Assembly: GCF_036785885.1 (NCBI RefSeq)
Contig: NC_092326.1
Location: 40,510,287-40,574,286, forward strand
Length of the DNA stretch: 64,000 nt
Direction: 5' to 3'
Source: Coffea arabica
Taxonomy: Eukaryota; Streptophyta; Magnoliopsida; Gentianales; Rubiaceae
Positions 10,576 to 22,701 of this stretch are shown here, one piece after another (the stretch's first letter is position 1; each line of letters begins with the position of its first letter). Below the pieces are notes generated by a model. That model was given only the letters and a program-made list of their open reading frames with translations, searched no databases and was not told where the DNA came from. Made by a program: the position numbers and the translations under genes.

Positions 10576-13500
10576 TCATCGAATCAATCTCCAGGCTTTA
10601 TGTATGATTTCATCATCTATGAAGGGCCGGAGAGACCACATGAGGCAATAACTCTCCATTTCACCCGATGATGACTTCAAACTAAGAGAGGAAACAATCC
10701 TTTCCTGCAACAGTCAGTGATCTGATTAGAGAGTAATCAAAGGGACAGGTGAATGTTTGGAAACTTCATCCATAATAAAGGAGAACATAAGAATATATAT
10801 CTGGAATACAATCATCACCACTAAGGGAGGTGGCTAACCTGCATCTCGTAGTCTTGTTTGACCATACCATATATAACAGCCATTAAGGCAGCATAATCAG
10901 TAATTTCAGGTTTCTGAGCATGGGCGGGTAAGAAATCCTCCTAGACAAACATAACCAACACGAACGACAAAATAATATCCAAGAAAGGTTACAAGTTTTT
11001 ATTAGTAATAACTGAGTGAATTTTCATAATTGACCAGCAAAAAGAAATTACTTTGACGCTTCAAATTTGAATAAAATTTCAGTATTCTTTAGTTTGGTAA
11101 TTTGCTACAAAACCAGATTTGATTTTCTCAAACAAATTGTGGTTCTATTCAAGGGAAGGGACATCATACTTTGGTAATTATATCTGTATTTGAATCCAAG
11201 TCACCATGAAAGTCTTTATCCTGCAAATTCTCATTGGAATTCTGGATAGCTGTTGCTGCATCATCCAGAAGGCACTGGAGTTCGTTCACTGCACTCTTAG
11301 CTGTAATTATTGATACAGGGACAGTTTCAAAAGTAAGCATCAAAAGCGTGAAAAAAATTCTTTTATAGGATCAATTATGTTGAAATTTAAGAAGTGCAAG
11401 AAGAGAACCTTTGTTCTAATAGCTCAGAAGTAAAAACAGACATTTTTACAACATAAGAATTTATAAGATAAGCAACCTCCATAGCCTCTAAAGTCTAAAT
11501 TGGCTTAGATTACACATGGATCACATGAACCCTGTCCTCTAATCACCAAGACAATTTTCCTAAACGACTGGTAGGTGACCTACTCCAGTTAGACAGCCAA
11601 ACTTATAGCTTCCAGGATGCATTCGCTCACTAAAAGCAACATATGACAACAGCCAGGAGCATAGTCTTAAATCCTATTTCTGTTGACCAGAACTACCCAA
11701 CGTCTTAACTGAATTGCAACAACATTTCACTTTGGATAATATTTTCTGCCTTGGGAATAATCATTTGTCTGTGTTCATTCCCCATCAATATAACAACAAT
11801 GATCAAACAATAGATAAACAAAATGAAAATGCTTTGCTACTATTCTACCAATCAGAGACAGTAAGCTGCATGAGGACAAGAAGGTATTACAGAAAGAATG
11901 GAGTGATAATAAAATTTCAAATAAGATCATATTTAAATTTACATAGGTACTTTTGAAAAAATTCAAACAGCACATGAAGTTTGTTTATCTAGCGTTCACC
12001 AATAAGGGTTCATTTTTATTGGTAAAATACCAAAAGCTGAGGGGTAAAACCCAACTTTTAGGAATGCAATGTCCAGGACAAAGAAACACCTTCTATTTTG
12101 TAAACTGCGTCCTACATTCTGCTAAAGACAAATAAAAATTTTCACATAAAAAGATAGCAGACTAGACTGTTCTTAAAGGACAATGTAGCACCATCAATCA
12201 ACAACTCAAGAATAAAAAAATAATGTCGTGAATGGCTTGTACCTCCAATTAAATGGTCCAAGAGTCCATGATGGCAGGTACTCACTTCTCTATGCAGAAC
12301 AATAACACCAAGAAAAGGAAAAGAGTTACAATAAGATGACAAAGTCCCAAACATCATAAGAACCATTGAATAGAAGCTTTCCAGTAAAGAATAGAGCACA
12401 GATAACTTTGACACCGAGGTGAGATGTTGACTGACACTTCAAAACTGAGAAAGCATAAACAAGCTTTCAACAAGATACAAATATTACCATTTTCCCCCTT
12501 TTTTTTTCAAATTATCAAGCACCCACCAGATAGTTTAATCCTGACACAGTAACAAACAATACAGTTTGAAACATCTGCATGTTCGCTCCATCAAGTAAAT
12601 TACATGACACTATTTTTTTTAGTCCCTATCATAAGGTTACAGTAAATATCGGCTTAATATTGGAACTGAAGCAAGAGATTAAGTGAATGAAATTTGATAA
12701 AAGGAGTTTATGTAAGCACTTTATAAAAGGGAATCCAAAGAATGCTACATCTAGTTTCAACTATCTGTTTCCTAAATTTTTTCTTGAAACTCTTAAAATT
12801 CTCTGACCATCTAATATATCAGGTGCCACAAAGAAACAATTAATAGAATAACAAGGCAAAGCCAAATGAGTAGAAAAGATAATGCAGGGACCTCCACACA
12901 AGAAATCTCCATGCTTGTATCCAAATATCCTAAAGCTCATTTAGAGACATGGATATTATCTTTTCACCTCTAATAGTGTCTACCAACTGAAAAGCAAGCA
13001 TAAAAAACACACTTACACTTGCCCAAACATTGTTTTCTATCATGCATGTTTACACATCCTGCTTCAATATAAGATGAAAGCCTTCTAGTTTCATTAGCTT
13101 TTATAATGTTCGCAACCAATTCTGAAGTCGTGTCAATTGGTGGTCGCCGAAGAAAGTCTGTGTAGGCAGAAGTGAATCAAAATTATCAAATGAAAAAAAG
13201 AATTCATCTTGATTCTTAGCAATGTGTAATCATACTCCATTAAAAATTACCAAGTCCTTGTTGAAAGCCCACAAGAAATCTGTTTCCCACGTCCACTAGC
13301 TCCTCAAATCTAGTGATCCTATGTAAAAACGTAAAATTAAGTAATGCTAGTTATGAGTTGTGTCCTATTAATAGCAGAATTTTAATGCAATCATAAGCAT
13401 AAAGCTAGTCATAAAGGTGTAGAAGGATTCACATTTAAACATAATTGTCTTTTTTTTTAAGCTCAATTTCATTTTCAACCAAGCTAGTCAAGAATAATTA

Positions 13501-13579
13501 ACCTTGCCATGAAATCTGAGAAAATCTGGTACATCTTCTCATAAGAAGGAGATGTCTCTGTAACTTGTTCGCTTTCCAT
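10576..13579 (-). CDS. Unrecognised conserved-looking plant protein, seven exons (229 aa)
   Basis: Seven minus-strand exons assemble in one frame: 13579-13503, 13318-13251, 13157-13017, 12284-12243, 11300-11170, 10940-10839 and 10704-10576. They total 690 nt, and each has GT and AG borders with phases that agree. The protein starts MESEQVTETSPSYEKMYQIF and is soluble, with no signal peptide or membrane segment. Segments that look conserved are RFEELVDVGNRFLVGFQQGL, DFLRRPPIDTTSELV, IIKANETRRLSSYIEAGC and the C-terminal MWSLRPFIDDEIIHKAWRLI. It is largely helical in character. I recall similar uncharacterised plant proteins under a DUF heading (possibly DUF7795) but cannot confirm this, and I assign no function. 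The 42-nt exon 4 is the least certain: its acceptor was chosen because only it keeps the frame and gives KLSTCHHGLLDHLIGAK. Confidence 0.75.
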
Positions 13580-14612
13580 TCTGCAAAAGGATTGAAGGTC
13601 AATTTTGTGACTCCACAACCCCAAAATGGAAGAACAACAAAGAGCCAAAAATTCCAACTTTACTACAGAAATGAAAGGATATATATTCTACTCTCCAATA
13701 AAAAAATCAAAAACAAAAATCGACAATTGCTGTCGAACACCACTTCTGGCGGCTGAGCTGTGAATTAGGGATTGGGGGATTTTTGGGAAGTCAGCACCAA
13801 TTTGATTTCTCTTTTCTTTGATATAAATATATATATTTTTTATTTTATTTATTTATTTTTTTTGGGTTAAAAATTTCAGCCGCTCCCAGGTGCTAAATTC
13901 TTGCTAAACAAAAGAAAAAGCCAAGCATGAATTTATTGAAATAGCCCCAAGATATGATATAAAAGGTTATAACCATCAGATGTTTCTTTCATCATACTTT
14001 AGGCTCCAACCACAGGAATGACAGGATATGATATATTAAAAAATGGGGAAAATTACCGATTGGATAATTTGGTTGAGTCTTAAGCTTGAATTCCAAAAAT
14101 TACCATAGGAGCGGCTGCTGCAATCTCTGAGGAGCAGTGGTGGTGGAGGAGCTACGGTAGAAAGCAGTGGAAAAAAAATCGGTGTTCGAAAATAAACCAG
14201 AGGAGCAGGGGAAGCTATGGTGGTGAAGTCCGGTGGTGGTGCACAAGCCTGTTGCTAGCGATGGTGGTGGACTTGTGGAGGAGCTAGAGTTGCGGCAGCA
14301 AGAGGAAGAGCCGAAGAGGCGAAGAAGCCTAACAAAAATGGAGAGGCTTTGATTTTGTTTCCTATTTTTTCAGATTTTTTTGGGCTCTTTTTTGCTTATT
14401 TAGTCGGTCAAATGGAAGACAAGAGTCAACAAATAACCCAAAAAGTTTGAAAAAAAAATTTAGGCAAAAAAAAAAGGGGAAGAAAAAAATCTAATGCCAA
14501 AATAAACAAATAAATAACCTTTGGGGGGTTTCCACTTCTCTAATTTCTCTTTACAGCTATCAAAAACGTTTTATGGGAATATACACTTCACGAAGTATTC
14601 CTTATTTCTCCT
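13580..14612. other. Intergenic; GGTGGT-rich stretch
   Basis: Contains the presumed promoter of the 229-aa protein gene, an AT-rich tract (13818-13860) and, at about 14110-14340, a G-rich stretch of GGTGGTG and GAGGAG repeats that does not form a convincing gene. Confidence 0.5.
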
Positions 14613-14864
14613 TGTTTGGAAGACAATTTTTTTGTCAAGTTTATCTGCTACAAGTATTTTGAAAACTTTACATTCCGTTTGAAATGTGGATTTTTTAGAT
14701 ATTTGTTTAAAACTTTACTGTAACTTATTGTAGAAATTTTTTAAAAAATTTTTAAAGTGTGTTTTTTTTTTAATATTTTGCAATGTATAGTTTAAAAACT
14801 TTAAAAAGTTTTTTGAGATTACAGTAAAGACAAACACCCAAAAAACTCACTCGTCAAACGGGCC
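14613..14864. repeat. MITE-like terminal-inverted element
   Basis: Starts TTGTTTGGAAGACAATTTTT and ends CTCACTCGTCAAACGGG, an imperfect inverted pair. The interior contains the motif AAAACTTTACTGTAACTTATTG, echoed near 33155-33185 and in the stretch at 63884-64000. This suggests a short non-autonomous DNA transposon family. The borders are approximate and I could not fix a target duplication. Confidence 0.4.
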
Positions 14865-15285
14865 ATAATTTAATTTGAAGCATGTATGTTTAATTTGACA
14901 TACTAATTGAAGCAAAAGCTCTCCGAAATAGTACACAACTATTACGTCTTCTTCTTCTTCTTCTTTTTTGTCCAAGAGAGATTTTAAACCTTATAATTTT
15001 CATGTCTTTATTTTGATGCCAAAAGATCACAGGGATTAGCACACAAGTCTTGCAATATTTATCAACTCGATCAAGCTCACTGAATCCATTTTCCTGCTCC
15101 AGCATACCACTAAAATGTCCAAGAGTCAGGTAAAAAGGGAGGCCAATCATCACAAAGGGTTACCGGACAAGACGAGAGGTAGCAAAACGTATGGAGAGTA
15201 TCTTAATAGAAACACTATCAATGCAGCAAGTCATTGAATAGCAACAAACTTGCAAAATGCAGCATGATCCTTCCTGTTCTACTAC

Positions 15286-16593
15286 TTAGGATTCCATGGG
15301 ATCCTCTATTTCTAATGTTTGATTTCTTGTGGTATCCTCAACATCCTCGATGACCAAGTATGGATTTCTTTCTACTGGTTGAAAATGATAGAAGATAAAC
15401 AAATAGAACACCAAGCTTGCTCCTTCAGCTGCAGCCACCGGCACCCAGTCGTACCTGTAATTGATATTAGCCCCAATTGCTGAAACCACAACTCTTGTGA
15501 AGTACAGATAAGCAATGACAACAGTGTAGAATTGCTTGAAAAGTGTTAACTTTTCAAGGTTCTTAGCTGCCTTTCCATCAGTCTTCGAGGCCTCTTTTAG
15601 GCTTCTGATAGACCAGAAGATGGGGAACAAAATGGTGCAGCAACACACGACATCTATCAACAAGAACATTTCAGTCCATGCAAACCAGTCCTTTTTCACG
15701 GGACCTGTTTCACTGATGACCACTGAAGCTATGTTCTCTAAAACCTGTAATGGGATTACAAACATCAAGATAATCTTCTCGCGTTCTTGCAAGTATGGCT
15801 TCAAGAAAGACCAACCTGTTCCTACGAGAACGATAACGGTGAAAAGAGTGACACCTTTCAAGAACCCGAAAATGTAGAAAGCCACATCCCATCCATGAGG
15901 AGTACCGGTCTTTCTTATGTACATTTTGTCCTCAGAGGCACAAATCATCTTGAGTGCCTTGAAAAGAAGTAATGCAGCCATGATCAGATGGATCTTGTGG
16001 ACGGTAAGCCTTTGTTTAATGCAAATAAAACCCCATGCAGCCAAAATTGCAACGTAGACCAGAAAGAAGAAGAAATACAATTTTGGCAATGAAGTTTGAC
16101 CTGCTGGGAGGAAATCCTTCTCCCCGTCATGGATATTATACATTTCGGTGTGAACATTCATACTCACATGAAATTCTGTCTGACAATTCCCAAAAACTAG
16201 ATTATATTCATCAGGTTGGTCAATTACTGCAGAGGTATTAAATGTCGAATCAGGGGCAAGCTTGTCAAACCCGAACAGATTCTGCACATACATGCTTGAC
16301 AGGACACAGAAGCCATCTGTGTAAGAAGACTCGTTCAGGATTTGGGGGTAGGATACATCTCTAACAAGAAAGAATCCCATGGAAGAAAGATCAAGTTTCG
16401 CATTTTGATGTTTTGATTTCCAAGAAACACGTTTTATGGAAATGCCAACGTGCCCATCTGGAGCAAATCCAAATTTCTCGAACAAGATTATAGGCCTCGA
16501 GTCTTCAACAATGTGCACATCCTTGATCTCACAAGAACCAAATCTGATGCTTGAAATTACGGCTACTGTTAGTAATAAAAGTTGTTGGATCAT
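15286..16593 (-). CDS. GPR107/lung seven-transmembrane family protein, CAND6/CAND7-like
   Basis: A single uninterrupted 435-aa frame. Residues 1-21 form a signal peptide (hydrophobic, ending SIRFGSC). About 22-165 is a luminal/extracellular domain of the GOLD-like type found in this family. Seven hydrophobic segments follow, starting near LYFFFFLVYVAILAAWGFIC and including VAFYIFGFLKGVTLFTVIVL, IILMFVIPLQVLENIASVVI and WVPVAAAEGASLVFYLFIFY, with a short acidic cytoplasmic tail. This is the layout of human GPR107/GPR108 and Arabidopsis candidate G-protein-coupled receptors CAND6 and CAND7, which act mainly in Golgi/endosome traffic or are proposed receptors. The start gives a proper signal peptide. 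Family membership is firm; function as a true GPCR is not established. Confidence 0.93.
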   Translation of the reverse strand: MIQQLLLLTVAVISSIRFGSCEIKDVHIVEDSRPIILFEKFGFAPDGHVGISIKRVSWKSKHQNAKLDLSSMGFFLVRDVSYPQILNESSYTDGFCVLSSMYVQNLFGFDKLAPDSTFNTSAVIDQPDEYNLVFGNCQTEFHVSMNVHTEMYNIHDGEKDFLPAGQTSLPKLYFFFFLVYVAILAAWGFICIKQRLTVHKIHLIMAALLLFKALKMICASEDKMYIRKTGTPHGWDVAFYIFGFLKGVTLFTVIVLVGTGWSFLKPYLQEREKIILMFVIPLQVLENIASVVISETGPVKKDWFAWTEMFLLIDVVCCCTILFPIFWSIRSLKEASKTDGKAAKNLEKLTLFKQFYTVVIAYLYFTRVVVSAIGANINYRYDWVPVAAAEGASLVFYLFIFYHFQPVERNPYLVIEDVEDTTRNQTLEIEDPMES

Positions 16594-18153
16594 CTTGTAG
16601 GAACTGAGATCTCGAAAAGAGGCTGCATATCATGATGTCTATCTGAAATTTGATTTGATTAGCATGGCAAATCGGTTAGGAAATTAAAGAAGATCGTGTT
16701 GTACTGGCTCAAGTGCTTTTAAGTTAATCTTGTTCTATTTACAGCAATTTCTATGCTAAAAATTTGGTTTCTTGAGGCAAAATTAACCACACGTCTGTAT
16801 TGTCGTACAAATCCTCTTGTACTCATCTCCACCAACCAAGACCTTCTGTTTTCTAGCTTGGACACAAGGAATATATATGTACCGTTTCATAAAAAGTTTT
16901 CATGGAAAGATCCAAAAAATTTTTATACGAATAATGAAAGCTCACTTTGGGTATAAATTTAGATAGACTTTGATCTAGCATATGTTGTAGATGTAGCATT
17001 GTAAGTTTCAGAGATTAAGTTCCATGAGGCACTACTATTGAATCAACTTCGCCGTGTAATGTATCATCCAATAAGGAATGAAAAATATTTCCATGATAAA
17101 ATTGGATCTTCCTCTCATAAGCAAACGCCTAGCTCGGTACTCCATTTGCTAGAAGTTACTAACTTGTTATATGATATCTACCAAAAATACATAAAAATAG
17201 GTTCCAATCCCTCATTGTCTAAATAGCCACCCTAAACATACTTTCACATTCAATCCACTAAAGTTTGAACATCTAATGCATGGCTTTGTTGGTAACGACG
17301 GATTATTTCTTTATAAAACATTATGTATCTAAATTTTATTATAATCGAGAATTGTATTAGTGACTAATATATAATTACCTCCCTAAAATTCTTATAATTT
17401 CAAAAGATGTCCTGACTCGTGACAATGACTGAATTGAAATCACCCAAAAAAAGGGATCTGAACATCACTTTTCCAACCAGTAGTCCTAATGCTATACCCC
17501 AAGGGAAACGAACAGAAAATATATTCTTGTAGCCCACTATACCCAACATGGTACTGCTAGGCACGTTTGGTTGACGGTATTAGGGGTCTACTACGAGTTA
17601 TTAAAAGGGTCAATTCCATTCATCATGCTTGGTTGAGAACTATGAGAGCAAGTCTATGGTATGGCAAGTCTATGAGAACTATGATGTGGGTTTCGTCTCA
17701 CATCCAAAGATCGTAGGGTAGTTATTCTGATTTTAAGGTTTATAGATGCAATTGGCTGAATCGGATTGCTTTATGAGTCCCCCTTAAATTGTCTTTTAGA
17801 TCGTTCTTTGGTGACTCCCCGAGTGTTACTCTAACTGTGTACGTGTGTTCTTGACTTCTTGATAGAAAAAAAAAAGTCTATGGTATGGCAAATAGAATAT
17901 TTTAAATATCATTCAAACAAAATTGATGGGTTTTCATCGAACCCAATCCAGGGGTCTCTCTTCTTGCAGCCCTTTACTTCTTCCTTCTCTTTCATAGGTC
18001 TACAGCAGGCCCTGAAAGCAATCCAGGAGAATGGAAAAAAATTGATCAAAACTTCTGATTGATTGTACTCAGGTTCAAGTAATATTTCTTTCTATATTCA
18101 TCTTGATTTGGTGGGTTTTTTTTTCTTGATAATATTAAGTGGGTTTTCTTTTA
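16594..18153. other. Intergenic upstream of the GPR107-like gene
   Basis: AT-rich sequence. From about 17560 to 17875 there is a less AT-rich stretch ending in an A-run (17865-17874), which looks like a retroposed (SINE or LINE 3'-end) insertion, but I see no clear box A/B or target duplication. No gene is visible. Confidence 0.4.
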
Positions 18154-19099
18154 GGGATAATTTCAGAAACCTCTCTTGAGGGTTTAAGAAATATCACCTA
18201 GCTCCCTAAACTTTTCAAAATCTCACTTAGCACCCTTGAAGTGATAGTAGGGTCATATACTAATAACAAAGGTGATGAATTGTCAATAATACCCTTATAT
18301 TTAAATTTTCTGAACTTGTTTTTTTTTCTCTAAATTTTCTACTTTTCTTTAACAATGTCTATACAAACATACGTACATACATATATATGTATGCATAATT
18401 GAATTGCAAATGTCAATGAAATATAGGATTTAATCAATGAAATATTCAATGCATTTGGAGAAGAATAGCTGCAGGTTCTTTTTATTTTTTCCCTTTTTTG
18501 GTGTTTCACAACTTTATTTATTTATTTATTTATTCCTATTCATGTAGAGCGCAAGAGAAATAAAGTAATTGAAACTCCAAATAATTTTTCAAATTCTAAC
18601 TTTTTCTATAATAAAATTTTCATATTTCACACCCATAAAAAAGTCTGTCTATTTTGAGTAAATTTTTTGTATGATATTGAAGTTAAATTTCATCTATTAC
18701 TAAGTTTTTTTGCTCAAATATATGATTTTACATGCTATCTATTTGTAGAAATGGTTTAAAAAATAGTATTTACTTTTACTATCTCTTCCTATTGTAGACA
18801 TGACTATTAGGTGTAACATAAAATCTTACCAATTTTTATATCCTCGCTTTTAAGATGGTTCCAATTTAGTACTTTTTTTCCTTGGTTTGTAAAATGTTCA
18901 TTTTTTATAGCCTAAGTGTATTAAAGGCACTAAAATAATCTGTCTCCTCAAACATGAATTTTCAATATTACTTTTGGTTAGAAGGGCGTCCAATGTTACC
19001 AAAATGTCAATTCAAGGGGTGCTAAGTGAGATTTTAAAAATCTCAAGGGAGCTAGGTGATATTTCATAAAACCTCAGGGGAGGTTTATGAAATTATCCC
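18154..19099. mobile_element. Non-autonomous Mutator-like element with long terminal inverted repeats
   Basis: A 946-bp element starts GGGATAATTTCAGAAACCTC, and its right end is the inverted copy (...GAGGTTTATGAAATTATCCC). The inverted repeats run about 90 bases and include the shared stretch AAATATCACCTAGCTCCCT. It is flanked by near-perfect 9-bp duplications, TTTCTTTTA at 18145-18153 and TTTCTTTTG at 19100-19108 (8 of 9 identical). A 9-bp duplication with long inverted repeats is typical of MULEs. The AT-rich interior codes for no transposase. Confidence 0.85.
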
Positions 19100-19391
19100 T
19101 TTCTTTTGTCGAAACTTATGATTGATTGTACTCTGCTGGTTCAAGTGACAATTCTTTCTCTCTTCATCTTGATTTCATGGGTTTTCTTTTCTTGCTAATA
19201 TTATGTGGCTAAATTTGTTTGTCATGTTTTTTCATTTTAATTTTTTTATATGTATTTGTATAACAAATCTCGTAATATTCTTCATCTTTTCTTCCTTTAT
19301 AGCATGTGACAATCATTACTTTCATGCTGGTTTGATATTGTATCTCCATTATTTGAAATAAAAATCAGATAAGGTTTGAAATTAATTTTAG

Positions 19392-20465
19392 AGGTTATTA
19401 TCATTTTACCCCCTTAACGTTTGGTGTCACTATCAATTTCCTTCTTAACATTATTTTTTAGTCACTTTACTCCCAAAACTAACGGTCAAACTTAACGGAG
19501 TTTGTTAATTAAAATAAAAAGACAAGTTTAGCCCTAAAAGTTATTATCACTTTATCCCCATAAACTATAATTTTATTATCAATTTACCCCCTAGAGTTAT
19601 TTTTTAGGTAATTTATCCCACCACTAAACCAACTTAGCAAGTTAAAAAAAACTTTAAAAAAAATACCCTCCTCTTTGTATAATAAAAACAATAAAAAATT
19701 TAAAGTGGCTCTTTCATCTTTAGTATCAAGAAAAAAAAGTCAAAGTATTAATGTCTTTTTTCTTGTCAATTTTATTAATATTAAAACAAATAGAAAGATT
19801 GGGAGGCGGAGGGAGAGAGGAAGATAGAGGTAGAAAGAGAGAGATAGCTCAATTCTTTTTTTAAAAAATACAAATAAGAAAGAATTAAATATTTTTATTA
19901 TTTTAAAATTATTTTACTTTACTGTTTACCATCAGATTTCAATTATAATCCCAACAACTTTAAATTAATACAATAATGTTAGATTTTTCTTTATTATTTT
20001 CTTTACAATATCTAATTTTCTGTCTCCTTCTTTCCTATCTCTTTTTCCTTTCCTGCAATTAATAAATATGAAAAAAATTTTGAGAAAATCTTTTTATTTT
20101 TATATTTTGGACCTTTTAAAGTGGAAAAAAGAAGAATAATCATTCCAACTTTTTCTATTTTTAATTATATATATATATATAATGGTCAATATATTTAAAA
20201 ATTTTTGACCATATTAATTAGATTAACGATGAAGTAAAATGCCTAAAAAATAATGTTAGGAGTTAAAGCGATTATATCACTATAATTTAAAAGAATAAAG
20301 TACTAATAACAATATAGTAATGCTATAGAATAAAAGGGTATTTTTGTCCAAAATTTCTTAACATATTGAGTTGAATTACTTATAGGGTGAAGTGACTAAA
20401 AGATAATGTTAATGGGTAAACTGATAGTAATGATATAGTTGAAGGGGATAAAGTGACAATAGCCC
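19392..20465. mobile_element. Non-autonomous Mutator-like element, perfect 9-bp target duplication
   Basis: A 1074-bp element starts AGGTTATTATCATTTTACCC and ends with the inverted partner (...GATAAAGTGACAATAGCCC). The inverted repeats extend roughly 80 bases with mismatches. It is flanked on both sides by TAATTTTAG (19383-19391 and 20466-20474), a perfect 9-bp duplication. The interior holds further inverted and tandem versions of the terminal motif (for example near 19545-19620) and no transposase gene. It sits 292 bp from the previous element but differs in terminal sequence. Confidence 0.88.
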
Positions 20466-20729
20466 TAATTTTAGTGACAAGGTCTGTTGCTCTATGTTTT
20501 ATTAGTGCTCAACTATATCCTCTATTAGAATATTATTTCTTAAGGCTTTTGGACAACATATATATCTTCAGTTCGATAATGGTAATGGTGATTATTAATG
20601 AGATTAGCATTTTAATAAAAAATATTATTTAATTTGTCTTCCATTCCCATTGACGGTTCTAAATGTATCAAACAAGAATATTTTGTAACGATTGTTATCG
20701 TTTTCACAATCCAAACACTTGAAAAGTAA

Positions 20730-21290
20730 AGATATAATCGAACCGAACTAATCGCTTGCAGCCAAGAACTCCACTCGCACTCGGCTTTGATCGAGTGCGA
20801 GTCAAGATCGAGTGCATCGATAGTATTTCGATCCGAATTCAAGTACTATTTTTTTAGGTTCAAAGGCTTGTTGAATCTTATCGAACACCGAGTAATTAAT
20901 TAAAAATATATATTTAGTTATTACATTTTTACTCTTTTAGATTTGGGAGTTGTATAAATTACTAGAATATTGACTATAGCTTTAAAGTATTTATAGGTCA
21001 TATAGTCATTTCACATGAAAAAGTAAGTTGATAGGTAAAAAACAAAATTGTGTATTTTTTAAATTGGACATGGATCTCGAGCTCAAGCACTTGACTCGAA
21101 CTCTATTATATAATCGCAAGAAAATCGAGCATAATTGAGTCGATTTCGAGTTTTCGAACAATTCTTCAAACTCGAGTTTGAGCTCCATTTCTGTTGCTCG
21201 TTCGAGTTCGACCAGTGTCTCCCTAGTGTTGAGTTGAGGTTGAGTACCACCATACTCAAGTTCGATTTGACTCGATTGCATCCCAACCCG
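20730..21290. mobile_element. Diverged GAGCTCGA-rich MITE-like sequence
   Basis: Two arms rich in TCGAG/CTCGA motifs (about 20740-20890 and 21065-21280) flank an AT-rich core, as in the better-preserved elements at 33768-34255 and 61559-61976. The termini are too degraded for me to set exact borders or a target duplication. Confidence 0.45.
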
Positions 21291-21327
21291 AAAAAAAAAT
21301 GACTTAAACCCGTTCCAATTGAGGAGA

Positions 21328-21606
21328 TTTGAGTTGCGTTTGATTAAACTGAGATATGAAAAATAAAGTCTGAATCCATTAAATTATTGAATTATTAAGT
21401 ATTAAATCTAATACATTTGAGTGCATATCACATTCAGTGGATAAGTGAATAGTTTATCACTTATCTTTTAGAGTAAATTTTATCTAAAAAATTCAGTGTC
21501 ATTTAATTAATTCAGATGTTTAATTTTGTATTATCAAACGCATCTGAACATATTAAGATCTGAATCCATTAAATTTAAATATTGAATTAGATTATCAAAC
21601 ACGGCC
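21328..21606 (+). mobile_element. MITE-like element, TTTGATTAA...TTATCAAACAC
   Basis: Left end GCGTTTGATTAAACTGAGA and right end TTAGATTATCAAACACGGCC form an imperfect inverted pair around an AT-rich core with AAGTGAATAGTTTATCACTTATC. A similar stretch in the opposite orientation is at about 55385-55620 (TTTGATAATCCAATTC...GATAAGCTATTCACTTATCACTT). It is a non-autonomous DNA transposon family by structure; borders are approximate. Confidence 0.5.
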
Positions 21607-22208
21607 TTACACAGCAATTGCCGTTGCTACTCTGGAGTAGTTGCCAAACGGTTGGCTATGAAGAAATGTAAAACACAAATTTGTCATTTGATGTGTCCTT
21701 TATCCAAATATGAAATGGCCCTTTAACCACAAAAAAAAAAAAAAAAAAAGTTGCTATCACCAGACTACAGCTTAATATGTATTAAAAAAACTTGGCAAGT
21801 TAGCCCCATGGATTTCTCCAAGTATATGTTTCTCATTTTGGTAAGCCTAATCCCTTTTACTGTATACACTTGCCTAGCCTGTATCTACGCTTCTTCTCCA
21901 TCAATCGATGAAAACTCCCTCGCCAATCGCCAACCCCAGCCCCCACCACCCGGTCCTTACCTATTCCCCACCCAGCCCAACCCAGCCACCCAAAAAAGTG
22001 CCCTTTTAGAAGAAAACGAAGTAAACAATTACCCAAAAAAAGAAAAAAAGATTTCACTACTAATATAATCGAGTAGGACTACCAATATGTTGACAAATCA
22101 AAGAGAACCCCCCGATCTGCCATGTCCAAATGGGCGACTACAAGTAGCATGGCATAGTAGAAGTAGTAGTAGTAGTAGCATGGACTAGAGTACGAGTACC
22201 CGTACTAG

Positions 22209-22666
22209 ATGCGACTATTATTCCAAAAGCCAGCTCCCCAAATTTTGATCAGAAATCTCAAAACCCTCTCCAATTTACCCTTTTTCAACTCCAATTCTTT
22301 TTTTAAATCATCAGTATCGTCGCTGTCGTTGTCTGGTCCTGATTTCAGTAGGCGGAGAAGAATCAGCAGTAGTTGTCCGATGGCGACGGTGAGTACTCCA
22401 AAGCCGCCGCCGGCGACGACGGCGACAACGAAGATTGATGATGGGGTGGGCATAGCGAGCAAGTGCTGGATCAAGTACAGGAAAGAGTCCACGCTTTCTT
22501 TGTACTCTCCGTTCGTGGTGTCTTTGGCTTCTGGGAAGTTGAACGTCGAGGCTTTCCGCCATTACATTGCTCAGGATGTTTATTTTCTCAAGGCTTTTGC
22601 TCAAGCGTACGTCATCTTCTTTCTCTCTTTTATTCAAGTGTTGTATTTTCTCTTCCCCTCTTTCTT

Positions 22667-22701
<35 letters not shown>

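Noticed and set aside
21809-22068. Open frame starting MDFSKYMFLILVSL with a signal-peptide-like start and proline-rich body, just upstream of TH2.
   Set aside because: Short, partly low-complexity, no known motif or splice context, and it lies in the TH2 promoter region; probably chance.
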